Shown here: positions 29,717-43,370 of the stretch, piece by piece
Numbering within the stretch: the first letter of the stretch is position 1
Layout of the letters: every line of letters begins with the position of its first letter
Source of the DNA: Mycobacterium shigaense
GTDB lineage: Bacteria > Actinomycetota > Actinomycetes > Mycobacteriales > Mycobacteriaceae
Length of the DNA: 64,000 bases
Direction: 5' to 3'
NCBI RefSeq assembly: GCF_002356315.1
Contig: NZ_AP018164.1
Coordinates: 2,418,001 to 2,482,000, forward strand
Translations under genes and position numbers: made by a program
Notes under the pieces: model-generated
Seen by the model: only the letters and a program-made list of their open reading frames with translations
Told to the model about the DNA's origin: nothing
Database searches by the model: none

Positions 29717-30393
29717 CACCAGCCGCGTTCTCGCCACTCCGCCAGTCGGGGACGTTCCTCGCCGAGGGTGGTGTCGTCCCCGTGGCCCGGATACACCACC
29801 GTGTCGTCGCCGTAGATATCGAAGACCCGGCTCTCAAGACCCGTCATCAATGAGTCGAACTCCTCCGGAGTTGTTGTCCGCCCAGGACCGCCGGGGAACA
29901 GGCAGTCACCGGTGAACAGCTGTGTGACGCCGCCGGTCGCGGGACCGTCGAGGGCGAGCGCGACCGAGCCGGGTGTGTGCCCGCGCAGGTGGATCACGTC
30001 GAAGGTCAGCTCGCCGATCTGGATGGTGTCGCCGTTGGCCAGCAGCCGATCCGGCTTGACGGGAAGCGGCTCGGCATCGATTTCGTGCGCGGCGGTCGGC
30101 GCCCCGGTGGCCTCGGCGACGACCTGAAGCGCCTGCCAGTGGTCGAAGTGCTGGTGGCTGGTGACGATCAGCGCCACTTTGGGCGCATACCGATGAATCA
30201 GGTCGATCAGGACTTCGGCGTCGTTGGCGGCGTCGATGAGAAGGGTTTGTCCGGTCGCGGAACAACTCACCAGGTAGGCGTTGTTGTCCATGGGGCCCAC
30301 TGACGCCTTGACGATCGTCGCCCCGGGCAGGGTGCGTCGGGCGGCATCGCCAGGGTTGACGTGTCCGGTGTAGGTGTCGTCCACGGTGGTCAT
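29716..30393 (-). CDS. metallo-beta-lactamase-fold hydrolase (Rv1637c-like)
   Basis: The 225-residue protein has the MBL metal motif SHQHFDHW, a second-site GHTPGS, the Asp in FTGDCLFPGG and the terminal His in YPGHGDDT, which together bind two metals as in glyoxalase II-type enzymes. A hydroxyacyl-thioester or related hydrolase activity is likely, but the substrate is not known. The ATG eight bases after AGGAG was chosen over a GTG three codons upstream. It is divergent from uvrA. Confidence 0.9.
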   Translation of the reverse strand: MTTVDDTYTGHVNPGDAARRTLPGATIVKASVGPMDNNAYLVSCSATGQTLLIDAANDAEVLIDLIHRYAPKVALIVTSHQHFDHWQALQVVAEATGAPTAAHEIDAEPLPVKPDRLLANGDTIQIGELTFDVIHLRGHTPGSVALALDGPATGGVTQLFTGDCLFPGGPGRTTTPEEFDSLMTGLESRVFDIYGDDTVVYPGHGDDTTLGEERPRLAEWRERGW

Positions 30394-30572
30394 GCGCGCC
30401 ACTCCTGCATCCCGGCGGGCGCCGGAATCATCGTCGCGGCGCGAGTCATACCGCTCACGCTACCGGTCCGCAGACTGGGATGGGCGTCTTGTCGGTGGGG
30501 GCACCTAGCATGGAATGCGCCGTGCGCAGTAACCGCCGTGAGGCAAGCGAGAGTTTCAGTAAGTGAGGCAGC

Positions 30573-33488
<2,916 letters not shown>

Positions 33489-33749
33489 GCGCGCGGCATC
33501 ACGAAACGCGGTACCCGCCAGCCCGACGCAGTCACACGCACGATATGCAAGCTCGCGCTGCCCGACCGGTTCCTGACCGCCACCACAGACGACGCACCCG
33601 AGCACCGGTTCCGCAACTCGGCGGGAAGATCGCACCTACCGGTTGCGGCCGACGCCTTCAGGCGACGCGGATTGGTGAGCGCGATTCGCGCTCGGGACGG
33701 TCGCTGCAAACATTGAAAACGCTTACACCGCAGCAGTATTCAACTGCGA

Positions 33750-33971
33750 TTACTCGCGCACCTGGCGATTGACGAGATCCGTGACCTGTCGTGAGTCGAT
33801 CTCTTCGCCCCCGTCGCCGTAGTAGATGCGATGGGCATCGACTGATTTACTTCCCGCATCCGAGTAGGTGTGCGTGACTTTGAGCCAGTCGCCCGAGTTT
33901 GGATTCTGCAGCATGTCACCCTCCCGGATCTCGGAAAGTGGCACCTGCTCTGTTGCGTGCTCGGAACTCAT
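33750..33971 (-). CDS. small hypothetical protein
   Basis: The 73-residue hydrophilic acidic protein (MSSEHATEQVPLSEIREGDML at the start, later WLKVTHTYSDAG and RIYYGDGGEEIDSRQV) has the look of a small beta-barrel. I do not recognise its family. The ATG was chosen because the longer in-frame extension is proline-rich shadow sequence. The 261 nt between uvrA and this gene show no credible feature. Confidence 0.6.
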   Translation of the reverse strand: MSSEHATEQVPLSEIREGDMLQNPNSGDWLKVTHTYSDAGSKSVDAHRIYYGDGGEEIDSRQVTDLVNRQVRE

Positions 33972-34102
33972 GACACTCCCCGTGGGTCTTGGCGGGCCGA
34001 CCGAAGATACGGGGAGACTCCCCGATTGCCTCTGAGGATTCTCCGCTGGACGGCGCCGGTCAATCACCGCCTTTCGGCGCCGAGACCGTCGCGATCGGCG
34101 GG

Positions 34103-34978
34103 CTAGGCGACAGGCTCGCTGTGCAGCCGCACCAGGCGCGTTGTGCTGGTCTCATCGAGGTCGACGAGGTCGCTGCGAGACCGAAGGAAGTCGCTGAACG
34201 ATTTGAAGCCCAGTGCCTTCTCGCTGAACGACGGGTCCATTCGTTTCATCTGGGCTTTGACGGCCGAATTGTGGAGCCACTCGGCGTCCTCCTTCTCCTG
34301 GCCGATACGCAGCGCGCGCTCGAGTAGCCCGGTCGCGGCGCCCTGCAGGTCGGCCGGCGGCGGCTCATCGTCGGGCTCCGGGCTGCTCGGACGGCGACCC
34401 TTCGTCTTCGGTTCGACGGGTTCCGCTGTGCCAGTGGGTATTCCGGGTAGCGCATCGTAGGTGACAAACTCATCGCAAGCTGCGGCCAGCGAACGGCTGC
34501 TGGCGCCGGCGACGCCGATGCCCACAACGTAGCGGCCCAGCCGTTTGCACCGCTGAGCCAACGCGATGTAGTCGGAGTCGCCCCCGACTATCACCACATG
34601 CGTCAGATCGGGCAGGCGAAACATGTCTTCGACCGCGTCGACGGCCAGGCGAATGTCGGCGCCGTTCTTGCCGTAGGCCGCGGCCGGGAACAACTGAACG
34701 AGATCCACCGCCCGGCCGACGAGTTGGCCGTGGTAAGCGGCGTTGACATCGGCGGACCAGTCGGCGTAAGCGCGGGTGAGCACGAGTGTGCCGAATGATG
34801 AGGCAAAGTCGATGATGGCGCCTACGTCGACCGTCGCCGACTGCAGCCGCTCCTTGGCCAGTCCCTTTGCCTTGTCCTTCTGGAACGAGCCGCGGCCATG
34901 CACCTGGTCGTAGCGGGAGATCACGATGTTGTCGAAGTCAAGGTAGACGGCAACGCGCGACGTGCCCGAGTCGGTCAT
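34103..34978 (-). CDS. NYN-domain (PIN-like) protein with probable C-terminal LOTUS/OST-HTH
   Basis: The 291-residue protein has an N-terminal NYN domain: acidic YLDFDN (11-16), ADIRLAVDAVED, and VVIVGGDSDYIALAQ, the set of Asp residues that bind metal in PIN-like RNases. A Pro/Glu-rich linker (~190-215) leads to a ~70-residue helical region (LLERALRIGQE, KAQMKRMDPSFSEKALGFKS) that resembles an OST-HTH/LOTUS RNA-binding domain. An RNA-processing or RNA-decay role is inferred from the family. The ATG was chosen over a GTG three codons upstream. Confidence 0.85.
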   Translation of the reverse strand: MTDSGTSRVAVYLDFDNIVISRYDQVHGRGSFQKDKAKGLAKERLQSATVDVGAIIDFASSFGTLVLTRAYADWSADVNAAYHGQLVGRAVDLVQLFPAAAYGKNGADIRLAVDAVEDMFRLPDLTHVVIVGGDSDYIALAQRCKRLGRYVVGIGVAGASSRSLAAACDEFVTYDALPGIPTGTAEPVEPKTKGRRPSSPEPDDEPPPADLQGAATGLLERALRIGQEKEDAEWLHNSAVKAQMKRMDPSFSEKALGFKSFSDFLRSRSDLVDLDETSTTRLVRLHSEPVA

Positions 34979-35120
34979 CGCGCCCACTTGCCCGGCCGGC
35001 CTTCGACGAAAGCAACCATCCGGTAATGGTGCGTCACGAAGTCCATGCCCTCAAGCGGACATCCGAAGATCCCGGAGCCGATGCATTGCCCGGCCCCGGG
35101 ATGTGTTCGTGCGGCAATCG

Positions 35121-35324
35121 CTAGATAGCGGTTACGCCGACCGCCTGAGGGCCCTTGGCCCCCTGGGTGATCTCGAACTGGACTCGTTGGTTCTCCTCGA
35201 GGCTGCGAAAACCGCTGCTCTGGATCTCGGAATGGTGGACGAACACATCCTTCTCGCCGCCGTCCGGGGCGATAAATCCGAAACCCTTCTCGGAGTTAAA
35301 CCACTTCACAGTTCCCTGCGTCAT
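35121..35324 (-). CDS. cold-shock protein
   Basis: This 67-residue single cold-shock domain has RNP1 KGFGFI and RNP2 VFVHHS motifs and opens [18 protein letters not shown]. It binds single-stranded RNA and DNA and melts RNA structure. The ribosome-binding site AGAGAG precedes the ATG. The 265 nt upstream of it hold no other gene and may include a long 5' leader, which is common for csp genes. M. tuberculosis cspA (Rv3648c) lies elsewhere, so this may be an extra copy. Confidence 0.95.
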   Translation of the reverse strand: MTQGTVKWFNSEKGFGFIAPDGGEKDVFVHHSEIQSSGFRSLEENQRVQFEITQGAKGPQAVGVTAI

Positions 35325-35589
35325 ACTTACTTCTCTCTTTTCAAATGGATGTAATCAGAACATCCGTTCCCAACGCTAACACATACCGCGCCAAAAAGGT
35401 TCCCGGCGATGACGTCGACCGTCGGGTCTGCCGCTGTTGGCTACCCAGCCATCCAGAAGCGTTGTCGGAAAACCTATTTGAGCACGATTGCCCGACGGGC
35501 GAGGCCGTGAACCTCGACCCGTGCGCTCCGGCACATCGTCAAATTTCGGAAATACCTTGCGGCGCCGAATATTTGGGTGACGACTGGCT

Positions 35590-36393
35590 TCACCGAATAT
35601 AAGCCAATTGGTTCACCGAATCGTGCGGCAAATCGCCGTCAACGGTGGCGGTTACCGTCATCTTGTTCAGCGTGATGGCGCCTCGATGATTGTCGAGGAA
35701 GGCGGTGTCGGAGGCGTCGCGACCGGTGGCGATGCGGACCAGGCTCTCCCGCGGCGCCAACAGGGTCGCATCGACAACCCGCCATTGCCCCTCGACGAAT
35801 GCCTCCGCGACCGCGTGGAAGTCCATCGGTGAGAGGCCGGGCGCGTACACGGACACCAAGCGGGCCGGAACGTGGACCGCGCGCAGCAGGGCCACCACCA
35901 GATGCGCGAAGTCGCGGCACACGCCCCTGCCTGCCAGCAGCGTGTCCACTGCGCCGTCAATCGGATCGCTGGACCCCGGCACATAGTCCAGCCTGGTACC
36001 GACCCACGAGCTGACGTGTTCGAGCAGCGTCGCCGAATCGCGGTCATTGCCGAACTCCGTTGCGGCGAAACCGTAGAACTTGTCGGCCTCGGCGTAGCGG
36101 CTGGGCCGCAGGTACATCGACTGGTCGAAGTCGGTCACCGGGGCCGGGTCGGTCCGACCCACGATTGTCGCTGCGTAGTCGACTTTCAGCGTGCCCGCTT
36201 CCGCGTCGAGCTTATGGATCCGGTTGCCGTGTGCTCCGCTGATCTCCACCGGTTGGACCGGCTGCCCGTCCAAGACCCAGCGCAGCGATTCGAAGACCTC
36301 GGTGCCGGGATGCGGTGCCACCGCAATCTGAAATTCCAGCGTCGAGGCGGTGGTTATTTCGACTTCGAGTTCGGCGCTAACTTCTCGTCTCAT
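35590..36393 (-). CDS. transglutaminase-like cysteine protease-fold protein
   Basis: The 267-residue protein has an N-terminal beta-rich domain (~1-90) and a transglutaminase-like core with the catalytic Cys in GRGVCRDFAHL (~155), His in MDFHAVAEAF (~190) and Asp in WRVVDAT (~205). The triad is complete. Proteins of this type often lie with peptide-ligase or proteasome-related genes, but none is present here. The biological substrate is unknown. Confidence 0.88.
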   Translation of the reverse strand: MRREVSAELEVEITTASTLEFQIAVAPHPGTEVFESLRWVLDGQPVQPVEISGAHGNRIHKLDAEAGTLKVDYAATIVGRTDPAPVTDFDQSMYLRPSRYAEADKFYGFAATEFGNDRDSATLLEHVSSWVGTRLDYVPGSSDPIDGAVDTLLAGRGVCRDFAHLVVALLRAVHVPARLVSVYAPGLSPMDFHAVAEAFVEGQWRVVDATLLAPRESLVRIATGRDASDTAFLDNHRGAITLNKMTVTATVDGDLPHDSVNQLAYIR

Positions 36394-36503
36394 ACCGCAA
36401 TAGTGCGCCAGCTGTTCCCGAGTTGCCAGGCGTGAAAATCCGGCTCGGAGCCACCGGCGCGGTAACTGTCTCTGGCAGAGGAGAATTGGGGCACGCCGGT
36501 GAT

Positions 36504-36737
36504 TTAAGTCTCGTCGCTGCGCATCGAGTCGCGAATCTGCGACAGCCGCTCGGCCGCGGCGCGGTGGCGCTGCTCGTACTCCTCCTCGACGGTGCGTCCC
36601 GGTGGGGTTTCGGCGGCCAGTTCTGCGGCGCCCAGGGCGCTGCCGTATCGCGTCTCGATCTTTTCGCGGACGGACTCAAATGTCGGCACGCCCGCGGCGT
36701 CGTATCCGGGGTCGGTGGCTTCGGGTTCGTCGGGCAT
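36504..36737 (-). CDS. small conserved acidic protein
   Basis: The 77-residue, highly charged protein (MPDEPEATDPGYD at the start, then ESVREKIETRYGSALGAAEL and EEEYEQRHRAAAERL) is probably largely helical. I do not recognise a characterised family. It begins 13 nt after the membrane hydrolase gene on the same strand, which supports it being real and co-transcribed. It may correspond to a small unannotated or late-annotated gene at this place in M. tuberculosis. Confidence 0.65.
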   Translation of the reverse strand: MPDEPEATDPGYDAAGVPTFESVREKIETRYGSALGAAELAAETPPGRTVEEEYEQRHRAAAERLSQIRDSMRSDET

Positions 36738-36750
36738 GTCGTCTGCTCGG

Positions 36751-38226
36751 TTACCGCGGGCCGGTGCTGGGATGCTGCGCCGTCAACACCGTCGTGCCAG
36801 CTGCCGGGGGAGCGGGCCTGTTGGGCAATGGAATCCGGGCAATACCCGGCGTGCCCAGCTGCCCAGCCAGCCATGGCAGGGCCGCCTCGAACACCCGGTC
36901 GGCGAACGGCCAATCGTGCTTGCCGGGCTGGGGGACCACCGTGCAGTCGATGCCGTTGGTCCGGCCCAGCGCGCACAGCGAATAGGCGGCCGCGGTCTGG
37001 TTGCTCGGGTTGGCCGCCGCCTCGCGCCCGGCCAACCGCATCGACCCGGCATCGGTGATCGCGAACTCGCGGTGTTGCGCCGCGTCCGACGAGATCGCGA
37101 ACCAGCCGGCGACGTTGCTGTAGTTGCCGTGCCGGGCGATCACCGTACTCGGGTCGAATGTCGCCCAGGCGTCGGCGTTTCCGCCGAACAATCGGGTGAT
37201 GGTCTGCGACTTGGTGCCCGCGTTCGGAAAGTAATCGCCGGCCACGTCGAGAAATGCGCTGAATTCGTCTGGATGCATGACGGTCAGGTCCACCGCGCAG
37301 GTACCGCCCATCGACCAACCGGCAACGCCCCAGTGCGCCCGGTCGGGGCTGATGCCGAAGGCCGAACGCATAAAAGGAACAACGTCTTTGGTCAGATGGT
37401 CGGCGGCATTCCCGCGGCTCCCATTGACGCATTCCGTGTCGTTATTGAACGCCCCGCCGGAGTCGACGAACACCAGCACCGGGGCATTGCCGTCGTGCGC
37501 GGCCGCGAAGGCGTCGATCGTCTTGATCGCCTCGCCGGCGCGGGTCCAGTCCGCGGGCGTGTTGAACTGACCGCCGATCATCATGACGGCCGGCAGTGCC
37601 GGGGGCGGGCTACTGGCGAACCAGGCGGGTGGCAGGTAGACCAACTCGCCTCGGTGCTTGAAATGCGATGCGTCCGAGGGGATTACGACCGGGACGACGC
37701 TGCCGTGTGCCGGCCGGGCGCCCTTGGCGGCCATCGCGGTCACCGTCGCAGGGTCGGTCTGGTCGGGCAGCGGACCGGAGGTGAGCTGATTCCATGCGGA
37801 CTGCACCGTCGGGAAATAGCCGACCCACAGGTTGAGCACCAATGCGGCGCTGAGCAGACACAGCGGCACCGCGACCACCGCCGTCGCGCGCCGCCATCGC
37901 CGCGCGCTGCGCCAGCCGAGCAGCAACACCGTGGCGGCCGTGCCGGCCAACGCAATCCAGAGCCACAACGGCCACGGCGCGGGTTCCTCGGACAGGCCGC
38001 GGTCGACGACGTACCAGCGCGCGGCGTAGGCCACGCAACCGCCGACGACGGCGGACAGGGGCAGCCGGATCACCCGCCAGCGCGGCGAGCGCCAGCCGAT
38101 CGCCAAGGCCAGCACCACCCCGGCCAACACCTGGACGGTGATGGGAACCCAGCCGTGCATCAGCGAGACGTGACTGCTCGCAACCGAGCGCGCCAGGGCA
38201 TCCATCGAGGCCGTCACGGGAATCAT
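36751..38226 (-). CDS. membrane-anchored alpha/beta hydrolase (Rv1639c-like)
   Basis: The 491-residue protein has about four N-terminal membrane helices (~20-150) followed by an extracytoplasmic esterase D/mycolyltransferase-like alpha/beta hydrolase domain. The nucleophile Ser is in GVAGWSMGGTC (~310), and an acid and His are likely in the C-terminal third (QPGKHDWPF). The overall plan resembles a membrane-tethered relative of the antigen 85 fold, but substrate and reaction are unproven. Confidence 0.85.
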   Translation of the reverse strand: MIPVTASMDALARSVASSHVSLMHGWVPITVQVLAGVVLALAIGWRSPRWRVIRLPLSAVVGGCVAYAARWYVVDRGLSEEPAPWPLWLWIALAGTAATVLLLGWRSARRWRRATAVVAVPLCLLSAALVLNLWVGYFPTVQSAWNQLTSGPLPDQTDPATVTAMAAKGARPAHGSVVPVVIPSDASHFKHRGELVYLPPAWFASSPPPALPAVMMIGGQFNTPADWTRAGEAIKTIDAFAAAHDGNAPVLVFVDSGGAFNNDTECVNGSRGNAADHLTKDVVPFMRSAFGISPDRAHWGVAGWSMGGTCAVDLTVMHPDEFSAFLDVAGDYFPNAGTKSQTITRLFGGNADAWATFDPSTVIARHGNYSNVAGWFAISSDAAQHREFAITDAGSMRLAGREAAANPSNQTAAAYSLCALGRTNGIDCTVVPQPGKHDWPFADRVFEAALPWLAGQLGTPGIARIPLPNRPAPPAAGTTVLTAQHPSTGPR

Positions 38227-38305
38227 TGTGATCGCTTTTTAATAAAACGGGAACATATTCGGCCGATGTCGACTCGGTGAGTCGCCAGCCCTTATGCTGC
38301 CGAGG

Positions 38306-41300
38306 CTAATGGGGCTTGGCCAGCGGAAATGGCAGTGTCTCGCGGATGCTGCGGCCGGTAATGAGCATCACGACGCGATCGACGCCCATGCCGAGCCCGC
38401 CGGTCGGGGGCATCGCGTATTCCATGGCTTGCAGGAAGTCCTCGTCGAGCTCCATGGCCTCGGGATCGCCGCCGGCGGCCAGCAGCGACTGCTCCTGCAG
38501 GCGGCGCCGCTGTTCCACCGGATCGGTGAGTTCGCTATAGGCGGTGCCCAGCTCGACGCCCCAGGCCACCAGGTCCCACCTCTCGGCGACGCCGGGCCGG
38601 CTGCGGTGCGGCCGGGTCAGCGGCGACACCGACGTCGGGAAGTCGATGTAGAACGTCGGGTGATCGGTCTGGCCCTCGACGAGGTGCTCGTACAGTTCGA
38701 GTACCACCGCACCGGCGTCCCAGTGGTCCCGATAGGGGATGCGCACGCGGTCGCACAGTCTTCGCAGCGCGGCCAGCGATGTGCCGGTGTCGATGTGCTC
38801 GCCCAGCGCCTCGGATACCGCGTCGTGCACGGTCTTGACCGGCCAGATACCCGAGATGTCGACCGGTTCCAGTCCGGCATCGGCGCCGGCGGCGTGTGGG
38901 CGCAGTACCGTCTGCGTGCCGTTGGCGGCTTCGGCGGCGTTCTGGATCAGCTCGCGGCAGCCGTCGATCCACACCGTGTAGTCGGCGTGCGCCTGGTAGG
39001 CCTCCAGCAGGGTGAACTCGGGGTTGTGGCTGAAATCGACGCCCTCGTTGCGGAAGGCCCTGCCCAGTTCGAAAACGCGCTCGACTCCGCCGACGCACAG
39101 CCGTTTAAGGTAGAGCTCCGGCGCGATCCGCAAGAACAGGTCCATGTTGTAGGCATTGATGTGGGTGACGAACGGCCGGGCCGCGGCTCCGCCGTGGATC
39201 TGCTGCAGGATCGGGGTCTCGACTTCGATGAATCCCTTCGCGAACAGCGTTTCGCGCACCGAACGCAACACGCTGCTGCGGGCCGCCATCAGCTGACGCG
39301 ACTCGTTGTTCACCGCGAGGTCGACGTAGCGGCTGCGCAGCCGTGCTTCGGGGTCGGTCAGTCCCTTCCACTTGTTCGGCAACGGCCGCAGGCACTTGCC
39401 GATCATGCGCCAGTCGCGCACCACCAGCGAGCGGGTCCCGTTCTTGCTGAAGCCCATGTTCCCGGTCACCTCGATGAGGTCGCCGAGATCGATCGCCGCA
39501 TGGAAATCCGCGGTGCGGCCGCGCTCGATGCGTGAATTGTCCAGCAGCACTTGCACTTCACCGGACCAATCCCGCAACTGGGCGAAGAGCACGCCGCCGA
39601 AATCGCGGATCCGCAGGATTCGGCCGGCCACCGATACGGTGTCCTGATCGTCGGCGTCCATCGCCTGGGCGACGGTGTGACTCGGCGGGGAGCCCACCGG
39701 GTAGGCGTCAACGCCGGTGCGCTGCAGCGTCTTGAGCTTGGTCATCCGCACCCGCACCTGTTCGGGCAGGCGGGACTTCATCTCTTCCTCGGTGGCGTCG
39801 CCAGCCTGCCGCAAACCGCTGACGTCCGGCGTGCTGCCGTCGGAATGCAGCAGCCCGGATTCCGCCAGGCGTTCCGGCACGGCCGAGTGATGGCCGGTGT
39901 GCTCCTTGTCGCGCCGGCTGAACGGCAGGATGAGAAAGCCCTCGGCCATCGCCGAGGCGACGCCCACCCGAGGAATCAGCCGCGCGTCCTCGTAGCAGGC
40001 GTAGCGGGGCACCCACTCGGGTTGGTACTTCATGTTCGAGCGGTACAGCGTCTCGAGCTGCCACCAGCGGGAGAAGAACAACAGGAATCCGCGCCACAGC
40101 CGGGCGATCGGGCCCGCACCGAGTTGAGCGCCCTGCTCGAACGCCGACCGGAACATCGCGAAGTTCAGCGAAATACGGCTGATGCCAATGCGTTCCGCGT
40201 TCAGGGCAAGCTCGCTGACCATGAATTCGTTGGTGCCGTTGGGAGACTGCGGTGAGCGGCGCATCAGGTCCAGTGAGACGCCGGTGCTGCCCCAGGGCAC
40301 CAGCGAGAGCATCGCGACGACGTGCTCGTCCCGATCGAGGGCCTCGACCAGCAGGCAATCCCCGTCGGCCGGGTCGCCGAGCCGGCCGAGCGCCATGGAG
40401 AACCCGCGCTCGGAGTGGGTGTCGCGCCAGGCGTTGGCGCGTGAAATGGTCTCGGCCATCTCGTCGGTCGAGATGTCGCGGTGCCGGCGGATACGCACCG
40501 TCAGGCCGGCTCGGCGCGCCCGGGTCACGGCTTGACGCACCCCACGCATGTCGGACCCGGAGAGCCGGAAATCGGAGGTCCGCAGAATAGCCTCGTCGCC
40601 CAGCTCCAGGGCGTTGAGTCCCCTCTCGCGAAAGGCTTGGGCGCCTTGCGAACTGGCGCCCATCACGCCGGGTGCCCAGCCGTAGGTCTTGCACAACGCC
40701 AACCACTCGTCGATGGCTTGCGGCCACGCCCTGGGGTCACCGACCGGGTCGCCGCTGGCCAGGCAGACGCCGACCTCGACCCGGAAGGTGATGGCGGCGC
40801 GTCCACTGTGGGCGAACACCACCGACTTGTCGCGACGGGTGGCGAAATAACCCAGCGAATCGTTCTTGCCCCACAGCTCGAGCAGCCCGCGGATGGCCGA
40901 CTCGTCCTCACCGGTCAGCGCGTTGTCGGCGCGCTGGGACTGGAACAGCACGATTGTCGCCGCGATCAGGGCAAGCGCACCGAACAGCCCGAAGATCGCG
41001 TTGAGCAGGACGTGTGGCTTGCCGGTGAACAGGCTCGGATCGGCGAGCGCGAACCCGACCACCCGGTTGGCCACGTAGCCGAGGCGGTCCTGCCGGGCCA
41101 GCGAGCCGGGGAACAGCTCAACCAGGCTCCAGGACAGCGCGATGCCAATCAGGTCCCCGGCCACCAACACCGCGGCCGCCTTGACTAGAGCGGCCCGGCG
41201 CACCTTGGCCCAGAACTCCCGGTAGCTCAGCACCAACAGGACGATCGCGCCGATGTGCACGGCGAACCCGAGGTTTTCGCCGAAGGTCTCGGCCGGGGTG

Positions 41301-41821
41301 TTGTCGCCCGCCGCGATATCGGCGGCGTTCAAGAACGCCGCCAGCACCATGTTGCCGAGCAATATCCACCAAGCGATGCGTTTGCGGGCGGTCAGCGCTG
41401 CGGCCAGCAGGCCCAGGACGAACGACCACGCGATGCTGGTGTCGGGAAAGTTGAACAGGTAATTATTGACAAACTCTCGCGGGACCTTGATCAGCCACCG
41501 AATCAGGGGTGACACGCTGCCCAGCAACGACAGTGTCGCGATGACGCCGACGGTCCAGCCGGCCGCCACCGGTACCCAGCGATACCGGGAGTTCGACCGG
41601 CCCCCCGAGCGTGGTGCCGAGCGCGGCTTAGCGATTGTCACAGACCGCGAGGATATTCCTTCAACCCGTGAAATGCCTGACGAAGCGCAAGAGTCACGGA
41701 GACAAATTGTGCGGGTGTCCCCGCGGCCCGCTCTCGCAGGCCAGACGGCTGCGCTCGGGCCGGTCGCCAGCTGAAGTGCAGGAAGACGGCCCGCGGCTGC
41801 TAAACTGGTCGTCGCGACCAT
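38306..41821 (-). CDS. lysX: LysX, lysyl-phosphatidylglycerol synthase fused to lysyl-tRNA synthetase
   Basis: The 1,171-residue protein has seven or so N-terminal membrane helices, an MprF-like lysyltransferase domain (~300-610, with [16 protein letters not shown]), an OB-fold (~730) and a class II lysyl-tRNA synthetase domain with [15 protein letters not shown] and the motif 3 [15 protein letters not shown] at the end. It charges tRNA-Lys and moves lysine onto phosphatidylglycerol, giving resistance to cationic peptides. Length matches M. tuberculosis (1,172). The N-terminal ~60 residues are poorly conserved and overlap the infC leader; an in-frame GTG at 41641 ([10 protein letters not shown]) is an alternative start. 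Confidence 0.95.
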   Translation of the reverse strand: MVATTSLAAAGRLPALQLATGPSAAVWPARAGRGDTRTICLRDSCASSGISRVEGISSRSVTIAKPRSAPRSGGRSNSRYRWVPVAAGWTVGVIATLSLLGSVSPLIRWLIKVPREFVNNYLFNFPDTSIAWSFVLGLLAAALTARKRIAWWILLGNMVLAAFLNAADIAAGDNTPAETFGENLGFAVHIGAIVLLVLSYREFWAKVRRAALVKAAAVLVAGDLIGIALSWSLVELFPGSLARQDRLGYVANRVVGFALADPSLFTGKPHVLLNAIFGLFGALALIAATIVLFQSQRADNALTGEDESAIRGLLELWGKNDSLGYFATRRDKSVVFAHSGRAAITFRVEVGVCLASGDPVGDPRAWPQAIDEWLALCKTYGWAPGVMGASSQGAQAFRERGLNALELGDEAILRTSDFRLSGSDMRGVRQAVTRARRAGLTVRIRRHRDISTDEMAETISRANAWRDTHSERGFSMALGRLGDPADGDCLLVEALDRDEHVVAMLSLVPWGSTGVSLDLMRRSPQSPNGTNEFMVSELALNAERIGISRISLNFAMFRSAFEQGAQLGAGPIARLWRGFLLFFSRWWQLETLYRSNMKYQPEWVPRYACYEDARLIPRVGVASAMAEGFLILPFSRRDKEHTGHHSAVPERLAESGLLHSDGSTPDVSGLRQAGDATEEEMKSRLPEQVRVRMTKLKTLQRTGVDAYPVGSPPSHTVAQAMDADDQDTVSVAGRILRIRDFGGVLFAQLRDWSGEVQVLLDNSRIERGRTADFHAAIDLGDLIEVTGNMGFSKNGTRSLVVRDWRMIGKCLRPLPNKWKGLTDPEARLRSRYVDLAVNNESRQLMAARSSVLRSVRETLFAKGFIEVETPILQQIHGGAAARPFVTHINAYNMDLFLRIAPELYLKRLCVGGVERVFELGRAFRNEGVDFSHNPEFTLLEAYQAHADYTVWIDGCRELIQNAAEAANGTQTVLRPHAAGADAGLEPVDISGIWPVKTVHDAVSEALGEHIDTGTSLAALRRLCDRVRIPYRDHWDAGAVVLELYEHLVEGQTDHPTFYIDFPTSVSPLTRPHRSRPGVAERWDLVAWGVELGTAYSELTDPVEQRRRLQEQSLLAAGGDPEAMELDEDFLQAMEYAMPPTGGLGMGVDRVVMLITGRSIRETLPFPLAKPH

Positions 41822-42065
41822 CCCGGCGAAAGTCGGGGACAGTTAAGTGGAGTCCCACTCCCACCGCTAGCCCGCACGGCTCAGCGGTCCGGTCACAGGC
41901 ATTTCAGGTGTCTGTTCCGCGTACGACGCGGGCGGCTTGCGCCGCGATCGGTCGGCATTGGGCCCTGCTATGCAGGGCTTTTTTGCTGATGGTGTGGTGC
42001 CTCTGCTGCTGATCCCGGCGACCGCCGGTGCTGGTCAGGACCGGAAGACCATCAAGGGAGGCCCC
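41801..42065 (+). promoter_or_regulatory. infC operon promoter and structured 5' leader
   Basis: A possible -10 TAAACT (41801-41806) is followed by a ~250-nt leader. Near its 5' end a stem of 6-7 pairs is capped by a GAAA tetraloop (41821-41838), then comes a small GTGG/CCAC hairpin, and later a terminator-like hairpin. Leaders of infC-rpmI-rplT operons are commonly controlled by ribosomal protein L20 or by attenuation. The sequence shows structure, not the ligand. Confidence 0.55.
41962..41984 (+). terminator. intrinsic terminator in the infC leader (attenuator)
   Basis: GCCCTGC-TAT-GCAGGGC forms a perfect seven-pair stem with a three-nt loop, followed directly by six T residues. This is an unusually clean Rho-independent terminator for a mycobacterium and lies about 80 nt before the IF3 start, inside the leader. 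Its position points to premature termination control of the translation-factor operon. Confidence 0.8.
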
Positions 42066-42674
<609 letters not shown>

Positions 42675-42699
42675 TCAACACAGCAGAACTAGAGGAAAC

Positions 42700-42894
42700 A
42701 TGCCAAAGGCCAAGACCCACAGCGGGGCCACCAAGCGGTTCCGGCGCACCGGTACCGGAAAGATCGTCCGCCAGAAAGCCAATCGGCGGCATCTGCTCGA
42801 GCACAAGCCCAGCAAGCGAACCCGGCGGCTGGACGGCCGCACCGTGGTGGCAGCCAACGACACCAAGCGCATCAACGCGCTGCTGAACGGCTGA
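42700..42894 (+). CDS. rpmI: 50S ribosomal protein L35
   Basis: The 64-residue basic protein reads [20 protein letters not shown] at the start and KRINALLNG at the end, the L35 family signature and length. It lies 25 nt after infC with AGAGGAAA as ribosome-binding site, in the standard infC-rpmI-rplT order. Confidence 0.98.
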   Translation: MPKAKTHSGATKRFRRTGTGKIVRQKANRRHLLEHKPSKRTRRLDGRTVVAANDTKRINALLNG

Positions 42895-42968
42895 TCCCGG
42901 AAGCGCGGGTGCCGCACAACCGTTCGCCCCGCCCCAACCATTACGTCTGAACGAGAGTAGGAACACCC

Positions 42969-43358
42969 ATGGCACGCGTGAAGCGGGCAGTCAACGCCCA
43001 GAAGAAGAGGCGCAGCGTCCTTGAGGCCTCGAAGGGTTATCGCGGCCAGCGATCCAGGCTTTACCGCAAAGCCAAAGAGCAGCAACTACATTCGCTTGCC
43101 TACGCGTACCGCGACCGGCGTGCCCGCAAGGGCGAGTTCCGTAAGTTGTGGATCTCGCGGATCAATGCGGCCGCACGCGCCAACGACATCACCTACAACC
43201 GGCTGATCCAGGGCCTGAAGGCCGCCGGTGTCGATGTCGACCGCAAAAACCTCGCCGACATCGCGGTCACCGATCCGGCCGCGTTCGCCGCGCTGGTCGA
43301 CGTCGCGCGCGCGGCGCTGCCCAAGGACCTCAACGCTCCTTCCGGGGAAGCCGCCTAG
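42969..43358 (+). CDS. rplT: 50S ribosomal protein L20
   Basis: The 129-residue basic protein starts [19 protein letters not shown] and carries [14 protein letters not shown] and [10 protein letters not shown], all diagnostic of L20. L20 is needed early in 50S assembly and in several bacteria represses its own operon by binding the leader RNA. It is the third gene of the operon. Confidence 0.98.
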   Translation: MARVKRAVNAQKKRRSVLEASKGYRGQRSRLYRKAKEQQLHSLAYAYRDRRARKGEFRKLWISRINAAARANDITYNRLIQGLKAAGVDVDRKNLADIAVTDPAAFAALVDVARAALPKDLNAPSGEAA

Positions 43359-43370
43359 CCCGGGTCTTCG

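Noticed and set aside
30394..30572. LexA (SOS) box before uvrA
   Set aside because: No TCGAAC-N4-GTTCGA-like palindrome was found in the gap between the hydrolase and uvrA.
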